Counted from the stretch's first letter, positions 13,501-25,800 are shown. The stretch is 64,000 nucleotides of DNA from Coprinopsis marcescibilis (GCA_004369085.1 ML210254.1:1-64000); one strand, 5' to 3'. Translations and numbers: made by a program. The notes: generated from the letters alone by a model not told the origin.

Positions 13501-14314
13501 GCAGGGACTGACAGCACTGGCACATGCAGCGCAAATAGGGTCAAAAGACACTGTGAAGGTTCTGCTAGGGGCCGAAGGGGTTGACTACAATTGTGTGGAT
13601 GCCAAAGATCGAACACTTCTGATGATGGCGGCGCAGCATGGATGGGCTGATGTTGTAGCTCTGCTGCTTAAGCTCGAAGGCATCAAGGTCAATTCCAGGG
13701 ACAATGAAGGGAAAACAGCTTTGGCGCATGCGATCAGAAAGAGGCATGTCAAGATCTTGGAAGCCCTGGTCAAGGTCGACCCCATCTCCACAAAGTATGC
13801 GACCCCCGATGGCTTGAATTACTTGATGCTGGCCGCCACGACCAATGATGCGGAACTCATCTGCTCTGTGCTCCAGCTGGCACAATTCAACGTCAACGCT
13901 CGGGATGTATACGGTCGCACAGCTCTAGCGCATGCCGTCAAATCCCGGTCATATAATGCAGTGAAAGCGCTCCTCGAGGTGGAAGGCATCGATGTCCATT
14001 GTGTTGATGAAGATGGGAGGACACTCTTGATGGATGCAACAGAAGTACCATTTGAAGGGCTGGCGATGATCAACAGGTTCCTTGGGCTTGGATTGGAGGC
14101 CAACATCAACGCGACGGACAACGAAGGGAAGACAGCACTCTTATATGCTTTAGAATGCTGCTGGCCCCAACCAGAGATTGTTTCGGCACTTCTGGAAGTC
14201 GAGGGGATTGATCTTTCGGTTCGGGATGTCAAAGGCAGGACGCCCCTCATGGTTGCGATAGAGAAGGGAAATGACAAGTGCACGGAGCTGTTGCGGGAGG
14301 CAGGCGCCAGTTAG
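10570..14314 (+). CDS. NACHT-ankyrin NLR-like protein, copy 2 (intact)
   Basis: Predicted 1,142-residue STAND ATPase, model exons 10570-10593, 10649-10802, 10860-11030, 11084-11108, 11159-11722, 11774-12144, 12195-14314, all in frame with GT..AG introns of 50-57 bases. Exon 1 encodes MGKKFSKP, a possible myristoylation signal. Residues about 9-59 hold the shared glycine-rich motif. The NACHT domain has Walker A GMPGAGKT (about 115-122, split by an intron), Walker B ILDGLDEA (about 219-226) and FITSRP (about 250). A winged-helix-like part ends with FVHYSVAEYM (about 435-445). Roughly 15-17 ankyrin repeats fill residues about 560-1,140. By family analogy it would oligomerise on ligand binding and trigger a cell response such as heterokaryon incompatibility or defence; the ligand is unknown. 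The last splice (donor 12145, acceptor 12194) was chosen because CTGAC lies just upstream and the conserved HYSVAEY results. Confidence 0.88.
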
Positions 14315-15436
14315 ATATCCCAAGTCATATGAACTTTCCGTACAGTACTTGCATCTTAGCACTCGACGAATCATCAAAGTCTTACACCTATGTTTTAGCA
14401 CAACAACAATGGCATTTGATTGGGATATAGGTAACTGATAATTGATACAAAGCAGTACAGTACAGTAGTACATCATTGCAGACAGGTATGTCAGTACGCC
14501 ATAAATGATCGACTTCTAGTCACGAATGCGGATGACTGACCTTGTTTCGAACCTTCCCATCCGTCTTAAACGTCTGCGAGACCGGAAATAGCTCCACCAC
14601 CGGCTTACACTGGCTTACACCAGCCCCAGACCAGCACCCCAACCCCTCCCAGAACCCTGGCTTGCAAGAGAGCTTGTTGTGTCTCTTTTGGGTTGACCAG
14701 CCTTTTTTGATTCTCCATCGCCGCGCAAGGTTCGTCCCCTCTACAGTGTAGAGTTAGATATTAGAATATGTGGTTCTCGAGTCTGGTGGTCTGAGATGGA
14801 CCAGTCGCGCGTCTGGGCTGGTTAGCCAAGGACGTCGGTAATCGTGAACCCACAAACTTACCTGGTATCGAAGAAAGCGATGAGTGCTGCGTACGACCTA
14901 TACCGCAATGAAATGCAATAAATTATTGCAATGATAGTACGGTTGGTGGCCTCGCCTTGGTCGAGCCCACTTGGTTGATTGCTGGCCGGCCGGATAGTCA
15001 CTCGAAACGGCAACAACCCTATTGGTACACCCCTAAGGCGTTCTCGATGGACATATATCGGGACCATGAACAGCACAATTGCAATGGGACCCTGACGAGA
15101 CGGTCTCTTGCTGGCTGGAAAACAAGTGTAAGGTGATGGCCTAGGCTGATGTATGCGTACCTGCAAGGAATGCGCGATTCTGAAGCCTTACGCGGTGTGG
15201 TTCGAGTTCGCGTAGTCAAGGGAGCTCGGTTGTTCGTCAATGCCAATGCGACAGTAGACCCAAGTAGTCTATCAATAACCGGTCAACCACACAGGCTGCG
15301 TCGCACTACTCTGTACACATGATTTGCTTACTTTCTGCCCTATTCCCGGTTGATGTCTCTCCCCATCTTTCCTCGCTCTACTTGATCCTACTGGCAAGTG
15401 CATACCTTGACATCTCTCTTGGTCTGTATCGATACA
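14315..15436. other. Unit 2 tail, no gene recognised
   Basis: Sequence between NLR copy 2 and the start of unit 3. It holds several short minus-strand ORFs (for example 14858-15166 and 15019-15246) that match no family I recognise and have no clear splice continuity. The segment is present only in this unit as far as I can see, so it may be an insertion or the remains of pre-duplication flanking DNA. Confidence 0.4.
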
Positions 15437-15589
15437 TACCTCTACCACTCGATCCCTCAACCACGGCCATATATTTGAACGAGGATCCGAGAACATTTGC
15501 GGTGTGACATTCGACGAGGTGCGAGTCGACAAGAGGTTGGCTGACCATTTACCAGAATCAAGTCTCCAGGAACGAATCGTTGCTCCCCT

Positions 15590-16390
15590 CAAGACCACCC
15601 GAAGCCCCGAGAGCGCGGCGCTGCCCATTGAGGCGGATTGATGACCTTTGTGGCTACACAACGAGCCCCATCAGCATGCATCCCAAAAATGAAGGAACAA
15701 CGGACCATGGTTGAGGAGAGGAGTCTTGATCATATAAGACAGCGAAGTTCAAGGGCTTGAACCCTGCTTGTCGAGTTTGCGGTAGTTGGCATGATTGGAA
15801 GGTCGAGGATGAGCGGAGTGGCAAGGGTCCTATAAAGATCAGCCAACTGAAAGTGTACAGTAGCAAGACAAAAAAGGGTACCTCGAAATCCTGACGATCA
15901 TGGTTGGTGACCGAACGACCCTGCAGAAGATTGACGGTACGCTCGGAATGCAATGGTGGGTAGCTACATGATGACGACGATGTGGTTGGCTTTTGGCAGG
16001 GACCGTGTTGTTGAGGACGCTCCTCTTGCAGATCCCCTTGTTCCTGAAAGCTGGCTGACAAGCTATGGCGGTCGTTGCTGCCAAGATGGCTGTAGGAGGC
16101 GATGGGCAAGTTGATACTGGTGTCGAAGAGATCGTTGACACCGGCGATAATATGCTCAGTGTTTGCCGGTCCAGAGGACAGACGATGGCGCGGTCAAGAT
16201 CAACTTGCGGGTGTCGGCACAGATGCACTCGAGGTGTGCTTGCTCGACGGAGACATAATATCCTCGTCTTTGAGCATATTCGGTGCTGCTATGCTCGCGA
16301 TACCGTAGTCCTACTCCTTGCGTCCTCGGTCGCTTGGCGTGGTTCTTGGGCATTGATGTCTGGGAATAACAGCACCAAACCAAAAAAGAT
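15590..16390 (-). pseudogene. Inositol-3-phosphate synthase remnant, copy 3
   Basis: Minus-strand INO1 remnant, shorter and more eroded than copies 1 and 2. It aligns at nucleotide level with them: about 15,600-15,660 with the C-terminal NKQR region, about 15,880-16,000 with the VVIK and GRSV regions, about 16,160-16,240 with the segment found at about 7,330-7,420. Frames change repeatedly. Assigned mainly through its similarity to copies 1 and 2. Confidence 0.6.
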
Positions 16391-18423
16391 TTGTCCGACT
16401 CAGTGGCCGCCCTCCGACAAGCATCTTACACTATTGCATCTGCCAGGGACCAGCATAATCTGATTTCACCTCATTCTCACGTCGTTCCATTCCCTTGGGA
16501 AACTTGAATACTTTCTGGATGGACTCGAGCCTCGGACGGCTCAGGATAGAGTAATGACGGTATGTCCTTGCGTGTTAAATCAAGCTTGTCGAATATTAAC
16601 AACTTACCAGCTCGAAAGGTTGACACTAACTGTGTTGCAGAGCACGAGCACTGCTTCGACCAGACACGTTCCACAACCCATATGCTTGGAATGGCAGCCA
16701 GGAGATTTCGATTACAAGTCTCAAAGCTTTGGGGTGGCGACAGGGACTACACTCGAGCCCTGAGCGTATCCTTGGGCTTGGTTCTTATAAGCTGTGTTTC
16801 ATGGAGGTCGTCGTTCGCGAAAGATCAGCCCAGGTGCAAGCAGTCTGTCTGTTTACCCCCTTGGCCTGCAAATTGAGTGTCCAAGTGCATCATTCGCAGT
16901 TGCTGGGCAGCATCCAACAACCTGCGTTTCCGTGAGATCGTGTAACCGTACTGTGACCTCGAGACGTGGGGCACCACAGCGTTGGAAACACTGCTAACGG
17001 CTTTCTGACCACCTCATCAGGGCATTCTCTCTCTCTCTTGCTATATCCAAAGACGCCATTGACAAACCTACAAACTCGAACGATTGCCTTCGCTTCGCCT
17101 ATTCAAAGCCGTTCGCTTTCTCGCATTCTAGAACGCATACATTGACCCCATTTTTCCATCGCAGGAGCTCAGGATCCTCTCGGGACCACTTCTGCTTCGC
17201 AAATGGCTGACACAGTGTAGTGCGAAGGACTAAACTTCCTCAAGCAGGTGAGCTTCTGTGTTTATCAGGTACAATTCGCCGCTGATGGGTTTCATGTTGT
17301 TAGAGAGGCCTTGCTCATTAGTCTTCCCTCGTGCATCCGCCACCGGTCGACAACCTTGACAATGTTCGACTACAAGACAACCAACCCCAAATTTTTAACA
17401 ACAGTATGGCGCCCCAGTCGTTAAATCTGGTTCACTATGCGACAGCGACACCGAATTGAGGTTCAGATATGGCCAGCTGAAATTGAGTGAGTTGGGGCGA
17501 TCCCATGTACTAAATTCCCTGGCTGCTGGCGGACTCCTGGTATAGCACTGATGGGACAATCCCGTTGGTTTCTCTAAATCTGATCGAGCCAGCGTCCGTA
17601 ATCGACGCTATTCGCAACATCTACGACGTGAGTCTAGTCTTCATTAATTGACACATGTTTGTGATCAAATTAGCCCTTCAGCCCTGTGCTAAAAACTGCT
17701 TCTCCAAGCTACTACTCTCGTACCTCGGAGGAGAGCGACCTCTTCTCATGGGAAGCCATCCAAAGACCCCGTTCTTCCAATCAACCTCTTCGAGCGAGCG
17801 CAAGATTTACGTCGACGACCCATATATATTCCTGTTTTAGGGATTATTCATGAGTTGGGTCAATCACAAAAAATGTTTAACAAAATCTCATAGCCTGTGT
17901 CCTTTGCGTTCTGGCAGTCTGTTGGCGTTGCGACCCTCGTCACAGACTCACAGCCAACGCCATGACTCGCCATCAAGCTTCAAGATTCGCCGCTCCAGAG
18001 CATGTCTGATCAGGTCTTAGACACCCGTTGATACGTTTGAAGATGCCCCTGTTTGCCTTTGCCCATATTATGCATTCTTGTAGAAGGCTTATCTCGATGC
18101 CCGCCATACCATCCGCGTTGTGTGACTCCCTCAAAAAGATGACGTCGAAGATTCGAAAGCAACTCTACGTGGAGAAGGGACCGTACTGTGCGTTCGAACT
18201 AGCGTGGCGTGCAAAACGATTCGGTAACAGTGCTCGAATATTGAGCAGAAAGCATTGACAGGCATTGACGCACCTGCAGAGCTATTCTTTGGTGTAGATC
18301 ACATGAGGTCCTATCAATGTTCCACGGCCAGGCTGTACCCCCGCTCACGGCTTGCTTCATCACCCTATTGATCTCTTCCCTTCCCTGTTGTACAGGCTCT
18401 GGCAACTGCGAATTGTGCGGAAA
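16391..18423. other. Spacer upstream of NLR copy 3
   Basis: No gene that I can support. Matches the unit 2 spacer in order. A plus-strand stretch near 16,645-16,735 reads as coding-like, with FHNPYAWNGSQEIS, but has no complete ORF and no recognised family. The last 350 bases match the regions just upstream of the other two NLRs and probably include the promoter. Confidence 0.45.
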
Positions 18424-21400
18424 ATGGGGAAGAAGCTCTCGAAACCGGTTGGTGTTTTGAACTTTCATCTTCGACGCTGGAAATACGTGATATAATGTTG
18501 ATAATGGCCGATGTTGCAGGCTCGGGTTGTCGTAAAACCTGCAAAGCCCTCCACCGAGGGAGAACTTGATGTTGCGCCTATCGTTAAGGTGCTAGAAGGA
18601 GCTCACGGGGTGAAGATCAACGGTCCTGTTACTGTCGCTGGAAGGGATGTGGTGACCAACATTTATCAAAACCCACCGTCGGCAAGTGCAGCGCCCACGG
18701 ATGCCCACAAGAGTACGCAAATGGTATATCTCCGCCCCAAGTACTATCCCATGCTGATTGACACGAACAGCGCTACTGGACAAAGTCTTAGAATCCTTGG
18801 GTAAATTAAACTTTCGGGACATCGTCAAAGAGAATATAGCGAAGAGGACACCGGAGACAGGACGCTGGGTTATCGATAGTGATTGGTTCAAGGACTGGTT
18901 AATGGATCTCTTGGGAGGGATAGTGTGGGGAACAGGGATGCGTACGTATTCAACTTTCCGACGCTATCAAACCATTGCTGACCCAAACTCGCAGCTGGAG
19001 CCGGGAAGACGGTTCTTGCGTAGGTCGGATTTCTTGTCTGTATGTATGGCCTCTTACCATCAATTGCAGTTGCATCGTGGTCGAACACCTCCAGAAGCTT
19101 GTTGAAGAATCCGAATCGAAAGACGTCTGCATCCTCTTTGCTTTCTGTCGCTACACGGAGCGGCTCATGGTCATCGACATCCTCTTCGCCATCCTTCGCC
19201 AGCTCCTCGAACGCCATCCTCAAGTCCTGCCATTCGTGATGCCGATGTATGAGCGCCATAAACGAGAGGGCACACGGCCATCGGAGGGTGAGATCGTTGG
19301 TCTGTTAAGACAGATCGCGACTTCTGGCTTGTTCAAGAAAACATTCTATATCCTGGATGGTCTCGATGAAGCTGCATCGGATATCCAGGTCGATCTCCTC
19401 CGCATACTTTCTTCCCTCCGTGTTCACTTCTTCATTACATCTCGCCCACTGGACTCCCTAAAAGACATTCTCCCTGATGCTCGGTTCCTCACTATTATCG
19501 CGTCCGACCCCGATATTGCCCTACTCATCGACCAGAAAGTCGACCGTATCCCGGCACTTCGCAGGCTACTTATGGACAACGCGACATTGAAAGCTGACGT
19601 CGTCTCAATCATTGGCTCGAGATCTTCCGGGATGTGAGTCGAGAAGCTTGCTCACCGCCTTTTGAGTTGCTAACAATTGCATAGGTTCTTACTTGCCTCA
19701 CTTCACCTGGATATGCTCAAGGGGTGCACCAACGAAAGACAAGTACGAAAGGCCCTGGAAGGGCTTCCACGAGGGATGGATGGGATGTATGATGCGACGA
19801 TGGAGCGCATCAAGGCGATGCCGGAACACGAAGCAGATCTTGCGAAACGGGTGCTCATCTGGGTGACCTATGCGCAAGAGCCACTGACGGCTGAACAGTT
19901 GGTGCTTGCGGTGTCCGCGTGCCCAGAGACGTTCCAATTCGACGACAAAATGGAACCGACTGGTATTGAGTCTATCTTATCGCTGTGCTGCGGTCTACTC
20001 CAACTTGAGGCGAGCACCGGCGTACTGGGTGAACCAATAAAACTGGCCCGCTTTGTTCGTGAGTCATATATTTTGGCAGTTTAGGAGTGGGTACTGACCG
20101 GCTCGAAGACTACAGCGTAGCCGAATACATGGTCGAGAAACTCAAGTTGCATTACCCAGACGATCCACATGCGTTGATTGCATCCACCTGTATCGCATTC
20201 CTTCGACACTGCGGATTCCACAATGTGTTGTCTCAGAACTCTGACGATGACAGAGAGATACTGGACCAACTCAAATCCCTGCTTCTACAAGGAACTTCAA
20301 TGGCCGATTATTGTTATCAGTATTGGGGTTTCCACGCGACAAGGGCCAGGCTGATGCCTCCTTCAGCTCTGGAGTTTCTCGACGACTGCAAACACTACCC
20401 ATTCATTCAAGACGAAGAAAACCCCATGCAGTGGAACCCTATTTTGTCTTTTGCCATCGTTGTTGGCCACCCGTCCGTGGAAACGCTTGAATCTACTCAT
20501 GTTGCTGCACTATACGGGATTTGCGAATATTTCGACCGGTTCAAGTCAGAAGGATGGACGAGTGCGGCGAGGCATCAATATCACAGAAACTTGAATCGCA
20601 GGGCTTCGGTTGAATCCACTCCTTTGATCCTGGCGAGCATGGGGGGAAGGGAGGATGTTGTTTCAGTTCTGTTGGATGTAGACGGAGTGGACGTCAATTT
20701 GACAGACGGGCACGGACGGACGGCCCTTTTAGCCGCTGCGGTCAATCACCATGTTGGCGTTGTCAAGGCTATACTGTCCAGAGGAGGAGTGGACGTTAAT
20801 AGAGCACCCCCGTTCTGGCCTAGACATGCCCCTTTGACTTGTGCCTCTGAAAAAGGCCAGCACGACATCGTCCGACTATTGCTGGACGCGGAAGGGATTG
20901 ACGTCAATGGGGCTGATGCGATGGGGAGGACAGCTCTTATGCTGGCAACACAGAAAGGCCACCATGATATCATCAGGATGCTGGTCCAGACCATGGGTGA
21001 TGCCCAATCGGACAGCGGTCGAAGGGACGCTGTTCCGGCCATGCTCGAGGGTGTAAAGGCTGGCTTGGACAGGGAGCGTGCTCCTAAATCGCTGATGCTC
21101 GCAGCACGTTCTGGCAGATCAGAAGCTTCTACCAAGGACCGTTGGGTGAATTCAGCCCTTCCACCCTCCCTCGCACCGCCCGTAATCGACACCTTACGTC
21201 ATGGGACGAATACCGCAAAGCTCGTGGCAACTAAAGTCAAACTACGCAGTACTTTGTACATCAATGACAGAGACGATTCTGGACAGACAGCTCTGGCGCA
21301 CGCCACGAAGTTTGGGTCAAGGGAGAGTGTGAGGATTCTGCTAGCTGTTGAAGGGGTTGACTACAGCTGTGTGGATGCCAGTGGCCAAACACCTCTGATG

Positions 21401-22696
21401 ACGGCGGCAAAGGAAGGCCACGATGACATTCTTGCTCTTCTGCTCGAGCTCGAAGGGATGAAGCTCGATTCGAGGGACAATGACGGGATGACGGCCCTGG
21501 CGCATGCGATCCCATGCTGTCAGGTTGAGATCTGCAAAGCCCTCCTCAAGGCAGACTCTACATCTGCCGGTTATACGACCTCGGAGGGGTTTACTTATTT
21601 GATGCTGGCCGCAGAGTGCGGTAATGCAAAACTCATCCGGGCAATGCTCCACCTAGCGCAATTCGACGTCAACGCTCGGGATATACAGGGTCGCACAGCT
21701 CTAGCACTTGCCGTCGAATCCAAGTCATATGATGCGGTGGAAGCTCTCCTCGACGTGGAAGATGTCAATGTTCATTGTGTTGACGAGGAAGGGACTACAG
21801 TCTTGATGGGTGCAGTGATAGCTGAAAGTGTGGAGCTGGTCAATCGGTTCCTCAACCTCGGGTTGGATGCCACTATCAACGCGAGGGACATCGAAGGGAA
21901 GACAGCTCTGGCACAGGCATTGGTACGGGGTTCAACGATGATTGTGAAGACGCTGCTAGGGGACGAAGGAATCGACTACAACTGTGCGGATACCAAGGGT
22001 CAAACACCTCTGATGATCGCAACGGAGCAAGGATACGATGACATTGTAGCTCTCCTGCTTGAGCGCAAAGGGATCAAGCTCGATTCCACGGACAGTAAAG
22101 GGAAAACAGTGTTGGCCCGTGCCATCCAACTCCGTCTGGGAGTCGACATCTGCAAAAAACTGCTCAAAGCGGACTCCGCACCTGCCAATTATACAACCCC
22201 TAAGGGGCTGACGTATTTAATGTTGGCCGCCCACTCTGGCAATGCAGAACTCATCCGCTCGGTGCTCCAGCTAGCGCCATTTGACGTCAACACTCGGGAC
22301 ATACATGGTCGCACAGCTCTAGCATATGCCGTCAAAAGTGAGTCATATGGTGCAGTGGAAGCTCTCCTCGAGGTGAAAGGCGCCAATATCTTCTGTGCTG
22401 ATGAGGAAGGGAGGACACTCTTGATAATTGCGGTGATATTTGGAGATGTGGAAATGGTAAATCGGCTCCTAGGGCTTGGATTGGCGGCCCACATTAACAC
22501 AACAGATATCAATGGGAGAACAGCACTCTTCCGTGCTGCGTACTGGAACAAGTCGAAGATCGTTTCGGCACTTCTGGAAGTTGATGGGATTGACCTTTCG
22601 GTCCGGGATGTTGAAGGCAGGACACCGCTCAGGGTCGCAATAGACAGGGGAAGCGATGGGTGTGCAGAGCTGTTGCGAAAAGCAGGTGCCAGTTAG
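18424..22696 (+). CDS. NACHT-ankyrin NLR-like protein, copy 3 (intact)
   Basis: Predicted 1,312-residue NLR-like protein, model exons 18424-18447, 18520-18712, 18771-18941, 18995-19019, 19070-19633, 19685-20058, 20109-22696, in frame throughout. Exon 1 encodes MGKKLSKP; its donor is the weak GTTGGT, chosen because phase and position match the other copies. The shared motif here reads GVKINGPVTVAGRDVV. NACHT motifs are as in copy 2: GMPGAGKT, ILDGLDEA, FITSRP, then FVHYSVAEYM. The ankyrin part (about residues 575-1,310) is about 150 residues longer than in copy 2 and includes a region near 21,000-21,250 where repeat structure is poor, followed by extra repeats. NACHT exons are nearly identical to copies 1 and 2 while the ankyrin exon diverges, as expected if the ankyrin part is the variable recognition surface. 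Confidence 0.88.
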
Positions 22697-22874
22697 ATCT
22701 CCCGAATCCTATGAGCATTCTATATTATACTTATACTTACATATTGGCTCCCTACGAATAATCTCAATCTCAAAATGTATGTTTCCGTAAACAATGGTCA
22801 TTCGAATGCGCCTATTTCCTATGCGTTTCCCGCTCTATCAACCTGAGAATCGCAAAATCCCAAACCACCCAAAG

Positions 22875-25800
22875 CTACCCAGAAGTACCAACATTCAACA
22901 ACTCACTATTCGCTCTGTCCAGCCTCTCCAACTTCTTCTCCAAATCCGCACGTTGGTCCGCGATATGCGTGTTCTCCTGGGAAAGCTCTCGACAGATCCT
23001 GTGTCCATCCGGCCCACTGATTTTCAACATCGAGTGTAAGCGCGATAGGAGGTCTCGCTCGAGTCCACGGACAAGCCCGTGGTCAATAGCCAGGGGAACA
23101 TTATCGGCGAAACGCTTGTAGGAAACTATACAAGGCAGTCGTGTGCGGTCGTTCACGAGGGTGAGGCAGGTGCACAGTATGTGTCAGCTGGTCTCCTTGC
23201 AAAGGGATATACGAGGAAAAGCATACCTTGGAAATAAGCCCTAACGTCGGCCATGATGTTGATAGCGGACTCCATTTCATCAGGTGGTAATATCTTGGGT
23301 ATGTCCTCCGCCTTCACGCCTTCCATCCCCATCTCTGCCAAGCCACGGAGGACCTTGGCAACCCCCGTTGGCTCTTCCTTGCTCTCCCCCTCGGACTTGA
23401 GGTAATGGCGACCATTTGAGTAAATTGCCGGCACAGCTCGTGCCACGACAGGCTTGCGTCGCGTGTATGCCTCGATCTGGTCGCTAAATAAACCCCGAAT
23501 CTCTCGCTCTCTACCAGCCTTATAGAACGAGAAAAACTTGTCTTTGTAGTCAGCCAGGTAGTGGCTATTGAGGGTGAAAGGATGAGCTTCCAGCTCCAGA
23601 AGCCATTCAAGGCGACTCTGAGCAGTCATAATGCACTCGGCAAGGTGTTTGTGCATAATGGTCCTGTAAAAGGATGTTTGTTAATTCGTTTGTGGTTCTT
23701 GCGATCCAAGAAAGGCACGAACCTGACGCGTTGCTCCAAAGTACCCGCACCGTAGCCGTGAAAGTGCTTAGTTACGAGATCTTTTACAAGTTTCGCCAGG
23801 TGAACCTGGACGGACTGTAAGAGACGAATGGACGGTAAACGCCACTTGTAAATGATCTCCTCGATGTACTCCTTCTGCACAACAAATGGTACGTGACCAG
23901 GGAGCTCTCGCGTACGAGCACTAAGGATATTGATTAAATGTTGTCAGAGGGTGATTACTATTGGGTAGCATTGGCCACAAGGATACTCACTTTTGAGCCC
24001 TAGAATGGACCTGGTCCACGAATATAGCTGTCAAAGGAGGTTGCTCGAAAGGGCCTTCATCCCGCGCAGCGACGTGGTAAGCGGAGTTCACCTCCTCTTC
24101 AGACTTACTACCCTCCGACTCGGACACTTCATCGACTGTCTCCTCGCGGAAAATTACTTCCTGGACTGTCTCTTCGCGGACAACCTCCACCTCCTCTTCA
24201 TGTCCCAAGAACGTCGGTTCAGTATATTGACGCATCCCAGCATACCTCTTCTCATACGGCCGGAACTCTGGCGCCGTGTCTCTAATCGCCTTTCTAAACT
24301 TCATGTGGTCGAAGCGGATGCATTGGAAGAGTCCTTTGCTGCTGTTACTAGGCATCCCTTCAAGAACATGTTTGCCCACATCGGATGTGAATCGATGCAT
24401 GCGGGTTACAATTTCGTTGAAAGGATTGGAAGAGGGCGGCGGGGGAAGGGCATTGATGGCGTCCTGTACGGCGTTGATGGACTTGTCGAGCTCCTCTTGT
24501 ATTTGAGGAAGTCTATCACCAAGGGCCAAGTTCGCGAATCAGCATCATCTAGTAGTGCTGGGCGGAAGTGTCAAATAGTCAAAACTTACCTCTTGGAGAT
24601 TAGATCAGACAGCACAGAACTAAGTCGGTCAACCAAGTTGGAAGTGCGCAGATGCTTCTGGTAGTATGACTCGAGCTCAGACCAAGGCGCCGTCGAGCTA
24701 AAGAAATCGTTCTCGCGCTGGCGAGCCTCTTCCCAAGTAACATTGTTCTTGATGTCGTTGGAACTCGGCTGCTTAACGCAATACCAGTTATGCTCCAGAG
24801 CCTCTCGCTCGTTTCGGATGAATGGTAGCCAGTTGTACTCCTCACCGGTTGGGATACGATCGGGTTTAGTCAATACGCCTGCAAACAAACCTCAGCAAGA
24901 AGCTGCGAGGTATATATTAACTCAACGCACCAACTGTCCGTTTTCCTTGAGGATCGTGTAGTTTGGTCAGTCGGTGAGCGCCTTGATTCTCAAAGTCGGC
25001 TAAATGATTGGTTCAGCAACCGATGTGCCGAAACAGACATAATGATAGACATACTCTCGCAAGCAACAGTCAAGAGAATGATGCAGCTGGGCCTCTTGAT
25101 ATAGGTCGTAACAAGAGACTCCACAAGTGCAATATCGTTGGAGTGACCACGGCCGGTACTGACGCTCGCAATGAGTCCTATAGAGCGTTCACCAATTAAG
25201 TAAACCAATAGGAGCTGTCCAGGCGTAAGTTGCGAACCTGGAAGATCAACGAACGATAGATCTGCAACGCCGCGACCACTGATCTTCAAGGACACAAAAT
25301 TCTGAGAGAAACTGAGGGTATCATCGAACTTCAATTCCGATTCATCACCCTCCAGGAATTGCTTGGACGCCCTGTTTGGATTCAGAACCGCCAACTGAGC
25401 CCGTCGGATGCGATCCTCGACTTCTGCCTTGTCGTAGATGGTCGGTCCAAAGGTCTCCCGGCGCACCTGGCCAAGTGGCTGGCCCTTGCTATCTGTGTTG
25501 AATTGCAGAGATACGTCGCACCTCCACTTTGAGTTGGAGTGCGAGAGTTGACATTCTGTTGGGCATCTGGGGTGTGCAAGTAAGTATACTCTACAACTTC
25601 AATAAAGATTTTTACAGACCGAGTACACGTGCCTGCTGCTCGAGGCAGAGTTATCCCAGATATAGATTCGATAAGAGATGACTTCCCAGCGCTTTGAGCG
25701 CCGATGACGGCAATCTGTGGGAGATCGATATCGACTTGGACACTGAAGGAGAAAGGGAAGGTCAGAGAGCAGGGTATGTGGAACATGTCGCGAACACTTA

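Larger units (their letters stand above)
6350..15436. repeat. Duplicon unit 2 (INO1 pseudogene + NLR)
   Basis: Second tandem unit. Same order as unit 1 and unit 3, with the longest spacer (about 7,880-10,570) and an extra 1.1 kb after the NLR (14,315-15,436) that has no counterpart I could see after the other NLRs. The NLR in this unit is open and is the best representative of the array. Confidence 0.75.
15437..22696. repeat. Duplicon unit 3 (INO1 pseudogene + NLR)
   Basis: Third tandem unit. The start near 15,437 matches the window start and about 6,350. It contains the most decayed INO1 copy, a 2-kb spacer matching unit 2, and an open NLR whose ankyrin part is longer and more diverged than in units 1 and 2, while NACHT exons stay almost identical. 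Confidence 0.75.

Noticed and set aside
20746..21192. Long minus-strand ORFs across the ankyrin exons
   Set aside because: They mirror the codon pattern of the ankyrin repeats on the other strand and have no family content.
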